Assembly (NCBI RefSeq): GCF_029254265.1
Contig: NZ_JAQWXX010000132.1
Location: 1 to 64,000, forward strand
Source: Algoriphagus sp.
Lineage (GTDB): Bacteria > Bacteroidota > Bacteroidia > Cytophagales > Cyclobacteriaceae
Direction: 5' to 3'
DNA: 64,000 nt
Both the position numbers and the translations under genes were made by a program. Below are positions 1 to 10,624 of the stretch, piece by piece (position 1 is the first letter of the stretch; each line of letters opens with the position of its first letter). The notes under the pieces are model-generated. The model was not told where the DNA came from. It made no database searches and saw nothing but the letters and a program-made list of their open reading frames with translations.

Positions 1-152
1 GTCAAAACCGTTTATTTTGACCTAATTTAGTACCCGTTAAGATCGCAAGAAAGCGATTGTCACTGGCTGTCACTTCTAACTTATTTGGCTACTGGCATCT
101 TTGCGGATATACATAATAAGTAAATATAAAAGTCAATTAAGCCACCTTTTTT

Positions 153-713
153 ATGGAAATTAGTTTGAAAGAGTCTCGCCTAATAGCGGGAACAGAAATC
201 CAAGGAGTATCTCTTAAAAAATTAACAGAACACAAAGATTATAGAGGAAGTTTTACTGAAATTTTTAATCACCGATGGGATATAGACTTAGATGCCGTTC
301 AATGGAGTTTAGTCAAATCAGTGGCTAATGTTTATCGCGGGATGCATTTTCACAAGCGTCACGATGAATATTTTTGTCTTGTTCAGGGGAAATGCGAATT
401 AGGGCTTAAGGATATGAGGTCCAATTCTCCGACATATCTGCAGTGGTCGTTGTATGAACTTCATGGAGACGATCTTGCAGCATTGATTTTTCCTCGCGGC
501 CTCCTGCATGGCTGGTATTTTCCAATTCCATCTATTCACGCTCAATCCGTTTCTGAGTCATATGTGGATTATGGTAAGGATGACAATTGGGGAGTGGTCT
601 GGAACGATCCTGATTTAGGTATTCCCTGGTCATTTGATAATCCCATTGTATCTAATCGAGCAGGGGATTTTCCTGATTTAGATTCTTTTATTTCCGGAAT
701 AGCACCTTTTTAA
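153..713 (+). CDS. dTDP-4-dehydrorhamnose 3,5-epimerase family protein (RmlC-like cupin)
   Basis: ORF with RmlC-like features (DYRGSFTEIFN, YRGMHFHK, LIFPRGLLHGWYF, WNDPDLGIPW). Confidence 0.85.
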   Translation: MEISLKESRLIAGTEIQGVSLKKLTEHKDYRGSFTEIFNHRWDIDLDAVQWSLVKSVANVYRGMHFHKRHDEYFCLVQGKCELGLKDMRSNSPTYLQWSLYELHGDDLAALIFPRGLLHGWYFPIPSIHAQSVSESYVDYGKDDNWGVVWNDPDLGIPWSFDNPIVSNRAGDFPDLDSFISGIAPF

Positions 714-1539
714 TCTTTTTTAGGAGGTGATTAGGAACATCAGAAAGTTTTCTTCCCTTTAAGCGAATGATGAGACTTTGGGACCTAAAATCAGAATCTG
801 AAATAACCCTTTTAAAAGCTTCTTCTTTTTTCATTTGAAAAAGGAATTTGTCCGCTATGATTTTTTCCCATCGCATCAATTCTACCTTTCGCTGTTTGGA
901 AGACATTCCCGGGTGGCTACCTCTATGAAACCACATGATGGTAAATTCCAGACCGAAGTAAGATCTGCATTCAGGTTGATTTAGAAACTGTTCCCACATA
1001 TACATGTCTGTGCGCAATTCCTTAGGAGTAGTGCGCCACCCAAAAGGTAGTTTTTTATAAAAATCAAGTCTATGTCCTACACAGGAGAGTTTCAATAGGG
1101 GTTTTTCCAAATTATCGAGATTTTTCCATCCATTGAACATTACCTCACTCTCTTCTAAAGTTGAATAGTTCAGAGTTGATGCAAAGTCATAATTGCTTAG
1201 GTAGATTTCTAATGTCTCTAGATGATTAGGTAACATAAGATCCCGATCACATAAATAAGAAATATACTTTCCCTTTGCTTCCTCCATTAGGACTTTGTGT
1301 CGGTTTTCTTCGCCTCTTCGGGGGTGCTTTTCGAAATCAAAGAATCTTATCCTAGAGTCTTTTTTCATAAGATCTCTTATGACTTCTTTAGTAAATTCAT
1401 AAGTACCATCTCCAATGATTAATATTTCAAAATCCTGTACAGTCTGCTTAAGTACGCTAGCTACAGAATGAGGTAAAATCAGACCTCTGTCAATTGTGGT
1501 AGGAATTACCACAGAAAATTTTACAGTCGAGGTGGTCAT
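688..1539 (-). CDS. glycosyltransferase family 2 (GT-A) protein
   Basis: N-terminal FSVVIPTTIDRGLILPHSVASVLKQTVQDFEILIIGDGTYE, typical GT2; 3' end overlaps the upstream convergent gene. Confidence 0.8.
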   Translation of the reverse strand: MTTSTVKFSVVIPTTIDRGLILPHSVASVLKQTVQDFEILIIGDGTYEFTKEVIRDLMKKDSRIRFFDFEKHPRRGEENRHKVLMEEAKGKYISYLCDRDLMLPNHLETLEIYLSNYDFASTLNYSTLEESEVMFNGWKNLDNLEKPLLKLSCVGHRLDFYKKLPFGWRTTPKELRTDMYMWEQFLNQPECRSYFGLEFTIMWFHRGSHPGMSSKQRKVELMRWEKIIADKFLFQMKKEEAFKRVISDSDFRSQSLIIRLKGRKLSDVPNHLLKKIKKVLFRK

Positions 1540-2447
1540 GTATTTGCCAGTTTCTTCAATTGATCTATAGTTCTAATTACTTCTACTCCTTCTGCCAAAT
1601 CTGTTAATGGAGGACTTCCTCCATTCAAGTAATTGATGAAAGAAGCAAGTTCACTTTCAAGAGGGGATTTAGTGTTAAATGCCCGTTTTTCACTTCGGAT
1701 TTCTTCAGGCTTCGACCGATCATCTCCATGAAAAATTTCGATGTAATTTACTTTCTCGTCTTTTAGGACTGCCACACCCTTGGTGAAATGCAATCGCACT
1801 TCCCGTCTTTTGTCAGCATATCTATTCGAAACTTCCAATACACATGGTATTTCCTCTCCAAGAAATGCAGTCATTCCGCGTTGAATACCATTATAAACTT
1901 CCACCACTGCAGCTTTTGGTTTAGGGAAATAGCCCAGCAGACAAAAGGCAATTGTAATATCATGTGGAATCAAGGTCCAAACCGAATCCACATCTGATCG
2001 TGGGCTAGTCCAATTACAGCGATTGGATTTATAAAAAACAAGATCTCCCAGTTCTCCACTTTTCACTAAATCAGCAAGCATTCGAATACCTGCATGATAA
2101 AGCCAATTGTGCATGACATAGATTTGATTTCCTTCAATATTTAGTAGCTCTTCAGCTTCTTGAAGATTACAGGTCAGAGGTTTTTCAACAAAAATAGGGA
2201 CCTTATCATTTACGAGGTCTTTCAGCACCTCAAAATGGGTGATCGCTGGAGTAGAGATGACCCATCCTTTAGGGCTGAAGTTTTCTGGTCTGCTTGCGAA
2301 AACCTGCGTTGCTCCCATATCGAGAGCTTTGATTCTGTTTTCCTCGGAAGGATCCACTACGAAGACGGACTGCTTTAGGCCTATTAAATCACGTAGAATA
2401 TTCCTTCCCCAAATCCCACAACCTATTAATCCAATCTCAGTTTCCAT
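1536..2447 (-). CDS. Gfo/Idh/MocA family oxidoreductase
   Basis: Rossmann start IGLIGCGIWGRNILRDL, VEKPLTCNLQEAEELL; overlaps the GT2 start by 4 nt. Confidence 0.85.
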   Translation of the reverse strand: METEIGLIGCGIWGRNILRDLIGLKQSVFVVDPSEENRIKALDMGATQVFASRPENFSPKGWVISTPAITHFEVLKDLVNDKVPIFVEKPLTCNLQEAEELLNIEGNQIYVMHNWLYHAGIRMLADLVKSGELGDLVFYKSNRCNWTSPRSDVDSVWTLIPHDITIAFCLLGYFPKPKAAVVEVYNGIQRGMTAFLGEEIPCVLEVSNRYADKRREVRLHFTKGVAVLKDEKVNYIEIFHGDDRSKPEEIRSEKRAFNTKSPLESELASFINYLNGGSPPLTDLAEGVEVIRTIDQLKKLANT

Positions 2448-2479
2448 AGTGTTTTCAATGGTATAAAATTGAAAATCAA

Positions 2480-4186
2480 TTAGTTGTTTTTGAAAACTAC
2501 CTTCCCAGCAACCACAGTCATCATCACTTTGGTTGTCAAAATTTCTTCCTCGGGAACTTGCATGATATCCTTGTCATAGATAGTGAAATCAGCTGCTTTA
2601 CCGACTTCGATCGAACCTTTGAAATCTTCTTCAAACTCCGCAAAAGCCCCATCTAAAGTATAGGATTTTAAGGCTTCAGCTCGGGTCATTTTCTGATCGG
2701 CTTCGTAGCCACCTTCCGGCATTCCTTGCAATGTTTTTCTTGTTACGGATGCATAGAAAGAAGGAAGTGGATCCACAGGTTCTACTGGCGCATCAGTTCC
2801 GTTGGTGACTACCGCTCCGGTTTTCATCAGCTTTTGCCAAACGTAGGCGCCATCAATGATTCGCTTCTCGCCCAAGCGATCAATTGCCCAAGGACGATCT
2901 GAACTCAAGTGAATTGCCTGCATCGCCGCGATTACGCCCAATTGTCCAAATCTTGGAATATCATCCGGGTGAATATGCTGTGCATGCTCAATCCTGAATC
3001 GGTGATCGGTTGCGTTTGGATTTTTTGCAAGAGCTGCTTCGTAGCGATCCAAAATCTCTTGATTTGCACGGTCGCCGATGGCATGTGCACAAACTTGGAA
3101 ACCCAAAGGCAAAGCTTTTTCAGAAACTTCAGTCACAACAGACATCGGCAAAGTCTCATGGCCTCTGTGTCCTGGGCGATCGGTATAATCTTCAAGTAGC
3201 CAAGCTCCCCTTGGGCCAAGGGCACCATCACAGTTCAGCTTGATCGAACGTACTGTCAGCATGTGATCTGCGGAATCGATCATTGGGCCTTTTTTATACC
3301 ATTCTTCCAAAAGTTGCGGCTGTCTTCCAGTCAACATGATGTACTGACGGACGGTGAGCTTGCCTTCATTTTTGAATTTCTGTACCAAATCAATCACTTC
3401 CTGCCCACTTCCGGCGTCGTGGAAGGAAGTAATCCCTTTCTCCACCAGTTCTTGTAAAGCTAAAGTCAGGGCTTGTTCGTCTTTCTCAGGAGTAGTTTCC
3501 GGGATCAACCGGGCAACTAATCCTGAAGCTCGCTCAGTCAGGATACCGGTAGGATTTCCCAAATCATCTAAAATAATTTCTCCACCTTCCACTTCACCCG
3601 GTCGTTCGCCTTTGAGATTGGAGATGCCCGCCAATTCCAGTGCTTTTGCATTGGTAAATGAAGCATGTCCGGAAGCATGACTGAGATACACTGGATTATC
3701 GGCAGAGACTTCGTTTAGTTTGTCATTGGTTTGGAAGCCTTTGACCATTTTCTCTGGCTTTTCGATCCATTTATCCTGATGCCAGCCACGACCGGTGATC
3801 CAATCGCCAGGTTTGGCTTTGGCTACTGCCTCGGCTACTTTCTCGACTAATTCATCGTAGGTTTTCACGTACATCAGGTCAAGCTCCAGCTTATTGTAGC
3901 CAATTCCCATCAAGTGTGCATGGGATTCGATGAGGCCTGGGGTCATGGTTTTGCCTTCAAGGTCGATTACTTCGGTCTGATCACCAATGTGTTCGCTGAT
4001 TTCAGCAGTGCTGCCGATTGCGAGGATCAGTCCGTCTTTTACAGCAACTGCTTCTGCAGTAGGATTAGCCTCATCTACGGTATAGACGATTCCATTGGCA
4101 AAGACTAGATCGGCTGGTTCAACTTTTTTTGAATTACAGGAAAACAGAAAAAGCCCCAGGATCCCTAATAGGTAAAAGTATTTCAT
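2480..4186 (-). CDS. amidohydrolase (YtcJ-like), lipoprotein
   Basis: Lipobox LFLFSCNS; GLIESHAHLMGIG, RIEHAQHIHPDDI, TNGTDAPVEPVDPL motifs of YtcJ-type amidohydrolases. Confidence 0.85.
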   Translation of the reverse strand: MKYFYLLGILGLFLFSCNSKKVEPADLVFANGIVYTVDEANPTAEAVAVKDGLILAIGSTAEISEHIGDQTEVIDLEGKTMTPGLIESHAHLMGIGYNKLELDLMYVKTYDELVEKVAEAVAKAKPGDWITGRGWHQDKWIEKPEKMVKGFQTNDKLNEVSADNPVYLSHASGHASFTNAKALELAGISNLKGERPGEVEGGEIILDDLGNPTGILTERASGLVARLIPETTPEKDEQALTLALQELVEKGITSFHDAGSGQEVIDLVQKFKNEGKLTVRQYIMLTGRQPQLLEEWYKKGPMIDSADHMLTVRSIKLNCDGALGPRGAWLLEDYTDRPGHRGHETLPMSVVTEVSEKALPLGFQVCAHAIGDRANQEILDRYEAALAKNPNATDHRFRIEHAQHIHPDDIPRFGQLGVIAAMQAIHLSSDRPWAIDRLGEKRIIDGAYVWQKLMKTGAVVTNGTDAPVEPVDPLPSFYASVTRKTLQGMPEGGYEADQKMTRAEALKSYTLDGAFAEFEEDFKGSIEVGKAADFTIYDKDIMQVPEEEILTTKVMMTVVAGKVVFKNN

Positions 4187-4357
4187 ATGTTTTTAATTTG
4201 ATTTTTAACGGTCATATTGCCTGTCCTAAGAATCGGGAGAATCTCGCATTTTAATCACAGCTCAGTTGGACTTCCCGAGTTATGCTAGATTTCATATTTG
4301 GTTTTCTTTTCTGAAAGCTAAAAGTTTTGGATCAATCCCCCAAAACCAATCCTGTAA

Positions 4358-6442
4358 TTACCTAATCCAGATCTTTCTTGATTCGGTAAATCTCCCATCC
4401 ACTTCCAGATTTAAAATATAAAGACCCGGTGTTAAAAATTGAGATTGGATTTCCACTGTGGTATTGGCAGGAATGTCAATATCCTCCAAAAGTATTTGAC
4501 CCATGGCATTAACCAATCGGCCTTTTGCAGCTAAGTTGGTGATGATTTTGATCGGACCGGAACTTGGGTTGGGATAGACTTTGAGTTGGAATTCATCTGA
4601 ACCTGAGTTCTGGTTGTCGGTAGATTTGAAGTAGATCATCCCTCCGGCTTTGGTTCCCAAGATCAAATCAGGAGCTTCGCTGAAAAGTGGATTTACCACA
4701 GCAATCCAGGTGTTTCTCCCAAGACGCGTGGGGAAATTTTGAATGCCCACAGTCACCAAAACTTCTTCTCGCAAGTCGGAATTCATGAAGTCTTTTACTT
4801 TTACCAAAATCCCTCGCTGGTCGATCGCATAGAGATCGGGCTTATCCTTTTGGAGGACGGCTACATTCAAATTACGATTGGCAGGATTATCCGAAAAATC
4901 TAAAAAGTCAATTTCCTGTACTGTTGCAGTCAAGGAATTAAAATTCATTTCATATAGATCCAAACCTCCATTTTGCTTCGCCACGAGAAGGTAATCATTT
5001 TGAGAATATCCAAAAAACTGGAGATAGTCCCCTATTTTCGGTTCGTATCCGGAAATGGATAGAGGCTTAACTCCATCTGAGAAAACTTCATAAAGCTGTT
5101 GTTTTGGGATATTGTTTTCAAAAATAACTCCATTGTAAAACTGGTAGGATTGGTTGGTTTTATCTTTGAATTCTAAATACTGGGCATCTAGGATTTGAAG
5201 ATTCCCCAACATATCCGCTCCGATTTCTTGGCTGATAAAGCTGTTGTTTCGAAAAGCAAATGTGGAAACTTTGGATTTTATTTCTCCATTTTTGAATTGG
5301 TTGCTTGTGAAAATCAGTGTCCCGCTATTTTTATTTCCCTTGAAAAATGGTCTGGAATTTTCGCCTAGATCCAAGATTTGATCTTGAAGATATGGGCTTG
5401 TTAAATTTCCGTTTGAAGAAAGTTTGACAATTGAATTCTGGAAATCGATAGCATAATTGAAAGCAGATTCATTCGTGTTTAGTGAAATGATAAGTTCATC
5501 TTCAATCAACTGACCAATGTGGAAAAGTGGGAATTCAGGAAATTTGCCATAACCAGGAATTTCAGTTTTGAAGCTTTCAAAAATTGGATTTGCATTTGTT
5601 CCACCATTGGGAAGGAAATAAAGGCTGCTGCACTCATCTCTTCCGAGCACTAAATCATTAACGCCATCGCCATCAAAATCTTTGTAAAGTATCGAATGTC
5701 CTCCAGCATGCTGGATACGTTGATTTTCATCGATCCGGGAGTTTGGGGCTATCGGCGAACCTTGGCAGGTCTGCCCGAAGGTAAATTCACTACAACCACA
5801 GAATACAAAATTCCCCCAAAATCGAACGGGAAATTCGAAGCCATCGAGATCAGCTATCCCTTTTCGCTCGATGGAGGTGTTTTTGTAAAACTCCAAAAAA
5901 TCACCTGAGGCAAAATTGAAAATCACCAAGTCGAGATCCCCATCACCATCTAAATCTTGAATAAGAGGCGTATCTAAATTATTGACCTGAATATTTCCTG
6001 AACCATCCAATTTGAGGAAATTTTGAGCTAGTGACCAAGAAAGTTGATTTCCTTGACTTGTGTTTTTGTAGGCTTTGATCCCTAAAGCCGTAGCTGTAAA
6101 CAAGTCCTTTTTGCCATCCCCATCAAAATCTACCAATTTTAAAAATCCTGAAATATCAGTTGGAAATAAATAGCTGAGTTCAGGTAAATGAGTGAAGCCA
6201 TCACCTGACTTTTCAAAGACTTGAAGTTGTCGGGAATTGATATCCCAGATTGCCCACTCTTCCTTTCCATCACCTGTAAGGTCTATGGTCTGAATCTGAG
6301 CAGAATTGATGCCTCCCGCGAAAGGAGCAGAGAGGATTTCACCTGACAGATCTATACTCAAGTCATTTTTGAGGCTATAATTTTCTTGCGCTTTTGCCCC
6401 AGCCGAAATAATGAAAAGGAATATAAGATAAATTTTGCGCAT
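4358..6442 (-). CDS. FG-GAP/VCBS repeat protein with T9SS type A C-terminal sorting domain
   Basis: Signal peptide; repeated D-x-D-G-D-G-x-x-D segments (DLTGDGKEE, DFDGDGKKDL, DLDGDGDLDLV, DFDGDGVNDLV); C-terminal ELKVYPNPSSGPIKI...LEVDGRFTESRKIWIR. Confidence 0.8.
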   Translation of the reverse strand: MRKIYLIFLFIISAGAKAQENYSLKNDLSIDLSGEILSAPFAGGINSAQIQTIDLTGDGKEEWAIWDINSRQLQVFEKSGDGFTHLPELSYLFPTDISGFLKLVDFDGDGKKDLFTATALGIKAYKNTSQGNQLSWSLAQNFLKLDGSGNIQVNNLDTPLIQDLDGDGDLDLVIFNFASGDFLEFYKNTSIERKGIADLDGFEFPVRFWGNFVFCGCSEFTFGQTCQGSPIAPNSRIDENQRIQHAGGHSILYKDFDGDGVNDLVLGRDECSSLYFLPNGGTNANPIFESFKTEIPGYGKFPEFPLFHIGQLIEDELIISLNTNESAFNYAIDFQNSIVKLSSNGNLTSPYLQDQILDLGENSRPFFKGNKNSGTLIFTSNQFKNGEIKSKVSTFAFRNNSFISQEIGADMLGNLQILDAQYLEFKDKTNQSYQFYNGVIFENNIPKQQLYEVFSDGVKPLSISGYEPKIGDYLQFFGYSQNDYLLVAKQNGGLDLYEMNFNSLTATVQEIDFLDFSDNPANRNLNVAVLQKDKPDLYAIDQRGILVKVKDFMNSDLREEVLVTVGIQNFPTRLGRNTWIAVVNPLFSEAPDLILGTKAGGMIYFKSTDNQNSGSDEFQLKVYPNPSSGPIKIITNLAAKGRLVNAMGQILLEDIDIPANTTVEIQSQFLTPGLYILNLEVDGRFTESRKIWIR

Positions 6443-6535
6443 AAATTGGAGGTGTTCAGACTAAAATTAATACGTCAGTCAGGCTTCAAAGATGTGAATG
6501 ATTCGTTTATTTTGAGAATAATTAATTATAAAGCT

Positions 6536-7831
6536 ATGAATATCTCCGACCTCTATCAACGCTATTTGGCCAGTACCGGCGTCAGTACGGACACTCGAAA
6601 AATCAATCCAGGAAATATCTTCTTTGCCCTAAAGGGACCAAACTTCAATGCAAATGACTTTGCTGCAAAAGCTTTGGAGATTGGGGCAAGCACAGTAGTG
6701 ATTGATGAAGAGGCCTATTTGATCGAAGGGGATGAGCGGTACTTTTTGGTAGAAGACGCCTTGATTGCCTTGCAAAAACTAGCAAATCATCATCGGCATC
6801 AGTTGGATATTCCAATTATCGGATTGACAGGTTCTAATGGTAAAACTACCTCAAAAGAACTTTTAAACGCTGTTTTAAAACAAAAATTCAATACCCTCGC
6901 TACGATAGGAAATCTCAACAATCACATCGGAGTACCCTTGACTTTGCTTCAGATTAAACCAGAACATGAAATCGCCATCATCGAGATGGGCGCCAATAAA
7001 CAAGGCGATATTCAGGAGCTTTGCGAGATTACTGAGCCTACTCATGGTTTTATTACCAATATTGGAAAAGCGCATTTGGAAGGAATGGGTGGTCCCGCAG
7101 GTGTTTTGAAAACCAAGACCGAACTTTATCAGCATTTATTGGCGAACGGAGGGACTGTTTTTATTAATTCGCAGGATCCGATTTTGTCCAACATGATCAA
7201 GCGATTTGAAAATCCAATTCTATATCCTGCCAAAGGCGATTTTTGTGAAGTGGAGTTTAAAGGAGCAGATCCATTTGTGAAGTTTTCTACTGAGGGTTCG
7301 GAGGAGATTTATCTAACTTCGATGATTGGAGCCTATAATTTTGGAAATATTGCCACGGCCTTGACTTTAGGGAAATTTTTCGGAGTGCCGATGGAAAAAG
7401 CCATTGAAGGGGTAGTGAATTACCGCCCGGCCAATATGCGCTCCCAGCTAGTAGAGAAGCGAAGCAATCTGATCATTCTCGACGCATACAATGCAAATCC
7501 TTCCAGTATGGAAGTTGCCATTCGGACTTTTGGGGACATGACTGGACGAAAGCACAAGATGATCATCCTTGGAGATATGTTTGAGCTGGGGGAACATGCC
7601 GAAGCCGAGCATCGCAGATTGGGTGAGATTGTCAGTGAGTATGAAATTGATAAGGTTTGCTTTACTGGGAATCTGATTGTTTCTGCCTTGGAGACTGCAC
7701 CGAAAGCGCTGTATTTTCCAGATCCTTTTTCTTTTCGAAACTGGCTTGAGGATAGTAAATTGGAGGATTACCTGATTTTGATCAAAGGCAGCCGTGGCAT
7801 GAAACTCGAGACTTTGGTAGATTTTATTTAA
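6536..7831 (+). CDS. murF: UDP-N-acetylmuramoyl-tripeptide--D-alanyl-D-alanine ligase
   Basis: STDTRKINPGNIFFALKG, GLTGSNGKTTSKE, ILDAYNANPSSM. The track ORF starts at 6386; the in-frame ATG at 6536 (MNISDLYQRYL) fits the family N-terminus. Confidence 0.92.
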   Translation: MNISDLYQRYLASTGVSTDTRKINPGNIFFALKGPNFNANDFAAKALEIGASTVVIDEEAYLIEGDERYFLVEDALIALQKLANHHRHQLDIPIIGLTGSNGKTTSKELLNAVLKQKFNTLATIGNLNNHIGVPLTLLQIKPEHEIAIIEMGANKQGDIQELCEITEPTHGFITNIGKAHLEGMGGPAGVLKTKTELYQHLLANGGTVFINSQDPILSNMIKRFENPILYPAKGDFCEVEFKGADPFVKFSTEGSEEIYLTSMIGAYNFGNIATALTLGKFFGVPMEKAIEGVVNYRPANMRSQLVEKRSNLIILDAYNANPSSMEVAIRTFGDMTGRKHKMIILGDMFELGEHAEAEHRRLGEIVSEYEIDKVCFTGNLIVSALETAPKALYFPDPFSFRNWLEDSKLEDYLILIKGSRGMKLETLVDFI

Positions 7832-7894
7832 ACCTGTAAGTCTTTGCCTTGTTATAACTTCTGAATTTCACATTCTATATTTTAAATTAAATCT

Positions 7895-8572
7895 ATGCGA
7901 CCTTACCTCAAATTTTTGTCAGCCTTAGCAGACCACAATTCCAAAGAGTGGATGGATGATAATAAGAAGTGGTATCTCGATTCAAGAGAGGAGTTTATCG
8001 AAGATGTGGCCGTGATGCTCAAAGGAGTGGAGGCATTTGAGCCTGCTATGGCAGCTTTCAAACCAAAGGATTGCATCTTCCGAATCAATCGAGATGTTCG
8101 GTTCTCAGCGAATAAAAATCCCTATAAAAATAACTTTTCGGCCTATTTTTCTGCAAAAGGAAAAAAGGTTGAGTGGCCAGGATATTATGTTCATGTACAG
8201 CCCGGAGCATCTTTTATCGGGGGTGGATTGTGGATGCCTAGTTCTGACGTCTTGAAAAAAATCCGAAGAGAGATAGACTATTCTGGAGAAGAATTGAAAA
8301 AGATTTTAGCGAGTAAAGAAGTCTCGGAAGTCTATTCAGGAATTGAGGGGGAAAAGTTGAAAACCAGTCCTAGAGATTATGATGCAGATCACGAATTCAT
8401 AGAATTTCTAAAATTGAAGAGCTTTATTTTGAGTAAACCTATTTCAGATCGGGATATCGATTCAGGTAATTTTATTAACGTGGCACTCGATGGTTTTCAG
8501 CGAATGAAGCCTTTCCAAGAATTTTTGAGCCGGGCGATTGAGGATGTGGAAGATGGATCAGGTATTCTTTAA
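7895..8572 (+). CDS. DUF2461 (TIGR02453) family protein
   Basis: FLSALADHNSKEWMDDNKKWY, RDVRFSANKNPYKNNF, GFYV-like WPGYYVHVQPG. Confidence 0.85.
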   Translation: MRPYLKFLSALADHNSKEWMDDNKKWYLDSREEFIEDVAVMLKGVEAFEPAMAAFKPKDCIFRINRDVRFSANKNPYKNNFSAYFSAKGKKVEWPGYYVHVQPGASFIGGGLWMPSSDVLKKIRREIDYSGEELKKILASKEVSEVYSGIEGEKLKTSPRDYDADHEFIEFLKLKSFILSKPISDRDIDSGNFINVALDGFQRMKPFQEFLSRAIEDVEDGSGIL

Positions 8573-8589
8573 AGTTAGAAAGCTAAGGT

Positions 8590-8630
8590 GAGAAGTCTGA
8601 AAATTTTAAATTTGTGATTTCAGACTTCTC
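8590..8630 (+). terminator. intrinsic terminator hairpin between convergent genes
   Basis: Perfect 13-bp arms GAGAAGTCTGAAA / TTTCAGACTTCTC followed by ATTTTTC; overlaps the stop codon of the minus-strand HAD gene. Confidence 0.7.
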
Positions 8631-9438
8631 ATTTTTCTAGTAGTTTCTCGAGGATTGCAGCAACGCCGTCTTCTTTGTGATGTAGTGTTATTTCTTTAGC
8701 TACGGCTTTCACTTCCGGTCTGGCATTGTCTACTGCCACTCCCCATCCCACAGATTGAAGCAGGTCAATGTCATTGTAATTGTCCCCGAAGGCAATGACA
8801 GATTCCATTCCAAAATCAAATTCATGAGCTAAGATTTTTTTCAGCCCTGTTGCTTTGGAGATAGCTTTTGGAGCGATTTCTAAATAAGTATCGCTTGATC
8901 GGTAGAGATGTAGATCCAATGAATGTTCGAAATGTAATTCTCCAAAAAGCCAAGAGATGTCTTGGGATGAACCCATGCACATCACTTTATGAGCCCCTGA
9001 ATTCCCTTTGCTCCACATATCGACTACTTCCAAGCCTTTCATCCAAGTATATTGAACTTTGGTGTTTTTCACTTCTCGTTGAGACCAATAGTCATCTTTC
9101 TCCTCATACCAATTTTCTCCCTGATAGAGACTAATATGAATCTCAGATTTGGCCGTGAGGCGAAGGATTTTTTCAACCAAAGCCACTGGAATCGACACGT
9201 CTTCTAAAATCTCACCTTCCGAACTCAATACAAAGCCTCCATTGTAGGCTATCAAAGGCTGGGGATTCTTTCCAAGATCATTGACCAAATGCCGCATAGC
9301 ATCTGGCATTCGCGAACTCGCGAGGATGACAGGGAAGTTTGCTGGAAATCGGTTCACTACATCTTTCAATCGAGGAGAGAGATCCCGAATTGAATTCAAA
9401 AGAGTTCCGTCAATATCAGAACATAAAGCTTTAACCAT
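8629..9438 (-). CDS. Cof-type HAD-IIB family hydrolase
   Basis: KALCSDIDGTLLNSIRDLSPRL, ASSRMPDAM, IAFGDNYNDIDLL. Start moved to the internal Met (MVKALCSD) relative to the track. Confidence 0.88.
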   Translation of the reverse strand: MVKALCSDIDGTLLNSIRDLSPRLKDVVNRFPANFPVILASSRMPDAMRHLVNDLGKNPQPLIAYNGGFVLSSEGEILEDVSIPVALVEKILRLTAKSEIHISLYQGENWYEEKDDYWSQREVKNTKVQYTWMKGLEVVDMWSKGNSGAHKVMCMGSSQDISWLFGELHFEHSLDLHLYRSSDTYLEIAPKAISKATGLKKILAHEFDFGMESVIAFGDNYNDIDLLQSVGWGVAVDNARPEVKAVAKEITLHHKEDGVAAILEKLLEK

Positions 9439-9439
9439 A

Positions 9440-9712
9440 TTAATCGAAGTCTGACCAATCCACTTGATCTGCAAAGTTGGTAAAGAACCCAATTCCAATA
9501 ATGGCTATGAAAATGATTACGATCAAAAAGCCGATCAGCTTTACTATCAATTCAGCTTTTGCCCAATTTGCTTTGTTTGGCTCAGTGTTTTTGTCTACAG
9601 CCCATACAATCAGCATGATAAATCCTATTAAGGGTATTTTAGTAACAATTACGGATATGATCCAATCGCCGAGGGTTACGGGTGGCTTTTTAAATTCTTC
9701 TGGAATATTCAT
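9440..9712 (-). CDS. small membrane protein, unknown function
   Basis: 90-aa ORF with two predicted TM stretches directly upstream of the HAD gene. Confidence 0.6.
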   Translation of the reverse strand: MNIPEEFKKPPVTLGDWIISVIVTKIPLIGFIMLIVWAVDKNTEPNKANWAKAELIVKLIGFLIVIIFIAIIGIGFFTNFADQVDWSDFD

Positions 9713-9732
9713 AGCGCTTAGTGGTTAAGTTT

Positions 9733-10158
9733 TTAAAAATCGGAGGTTTCAAAAGTGTATTCCTGCATTGCAAAATTCTCTGGGTTGGTAGGGTCACCTT
9801 GAAGAAATTGAACAGTAATCTGTTTATAATTATCGGAGTTTTCAAAATCTCTTAGGTAGATCTCAGCACATTTTCTGGCTAAAACTTCAGGTTGATTCCC
9901 AAGGATAAGTGGATCCCCATTTTCGAGTTTGAGAAAAATGGTAGATTCTACATTGTCATCTGTTTTGTTGGTGCTCAAGTTGACACTCATACTTTGGAAG
10001 TCACCCAATTGTCTAATTTCATCCGAGGGAAGGAAGCCTTCCCCGATCATGGATTCCATTCCTTTAGCAGCAAACTTGATTAGACCTTCAGGATTGCAAG
10101 AGCAAGAACCTAAAAGCAATAGTAAGGGCAGAAGAAAAATCAAATTTGAAGTTTTCAT
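9733..10158 (-). CDS. hypothetical lipoprotein
   Basis: Signal/lipobox LLLLGSCSCN. Confidence 0.65.
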   Translation of the reverse strand: MKTSNLIFLLPLLLLLGSCSCNPEGLIKFAAKGMESMIGEGFLPSDEIRQLGDFQSMSVNLSTNKTDDNVESTIFLKLENGDPLILGNQPEVLARKCAEIYLRDFENSDNYKQITVQFLQGDPTNPENFAMQEYTFETSDF

Positions 10159-10201
10159 TAATTTGGTTTAGATGAAATTGAAACTTCAAATTAATAAAAA
10201 A

Positions 10202-10624
10202 TCAGGAAGAAGCTTTTTCCACCAATAGCACGACCCTGAATTGGTCTGGGTCAATTCGAATATTGGTGGCAGGATAAGGAGTCACATCAATTAGTTTTAT
10301 AGCATAATCTCCCACTTTTGCCTGAACAGGTAAGCCTGACACATTTGGCTCTGTAGATAATTTCAACACGCTTTCCTTCCCTTTTTGATTGATCAGTAAT
10401 TCTACTTCTACAAATCCAGCCCAAATGCAAGTGACATCGGATGGACACCTGGATTCATTGGGATAGGCATTGAATGTGATGGAAAGGTTTTCGCTACAAT
10501 AGTTTACTGTATCGAAAACTTGTATTGAGATTTCTTCTCCCATCGCTGCATCGACACAATCAGGGTCTTGTACACATGAAAAGAATAGTGAAACTGAAAG
10601 TAGGAAAAGCATTAGGGGTTTCAT
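10202..10624 (-). CDS. hypothetical lipoprotein
   Basis: Signal/lipobox LSVSLFFSCVQ; beta-rich secreted domain. Confidence 0.65.
   Translation of the reverse strand: MKPLMLFLLSVSLFFSCVQDPDCVDAAMGEEISIQVFDTVNYCSENLSITFNAYPNESRCPSDVTCIWAGFVEVELLINQKGKESVLKLSTEPNVSGLPVQAKVGDYAIKLIDVTPYPATNIRIDPDQFRVVLLVEKASS

Noticed and set aside
1-21. Inverted repeat GTCAAAA...TTTTGAC at the window start
   Set aside because: Short arms, probably part of a terminator of a gene outside the window; cannot be judged.
688-713. Tail-to-tail overlap of the cupin and GT2 genes
   Set aside because: Convergent 3' overlaps of this size are common and need no special explanation.
1788-2466. Short plus-strand ORFs inside the Gfo/Idh gene (69, 72 and 75 aa)
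   Set aside because: Antisense to a well-supported gene, no recognisable motifs or start context; likely shadow ORFs.
2909-4108. Plus-strand ORFs of 64-108 aa antisense to the YtcJ-like amidohydrolase
   Set aside because: Overlap each other and a long conserved gene; low-complexity translations.
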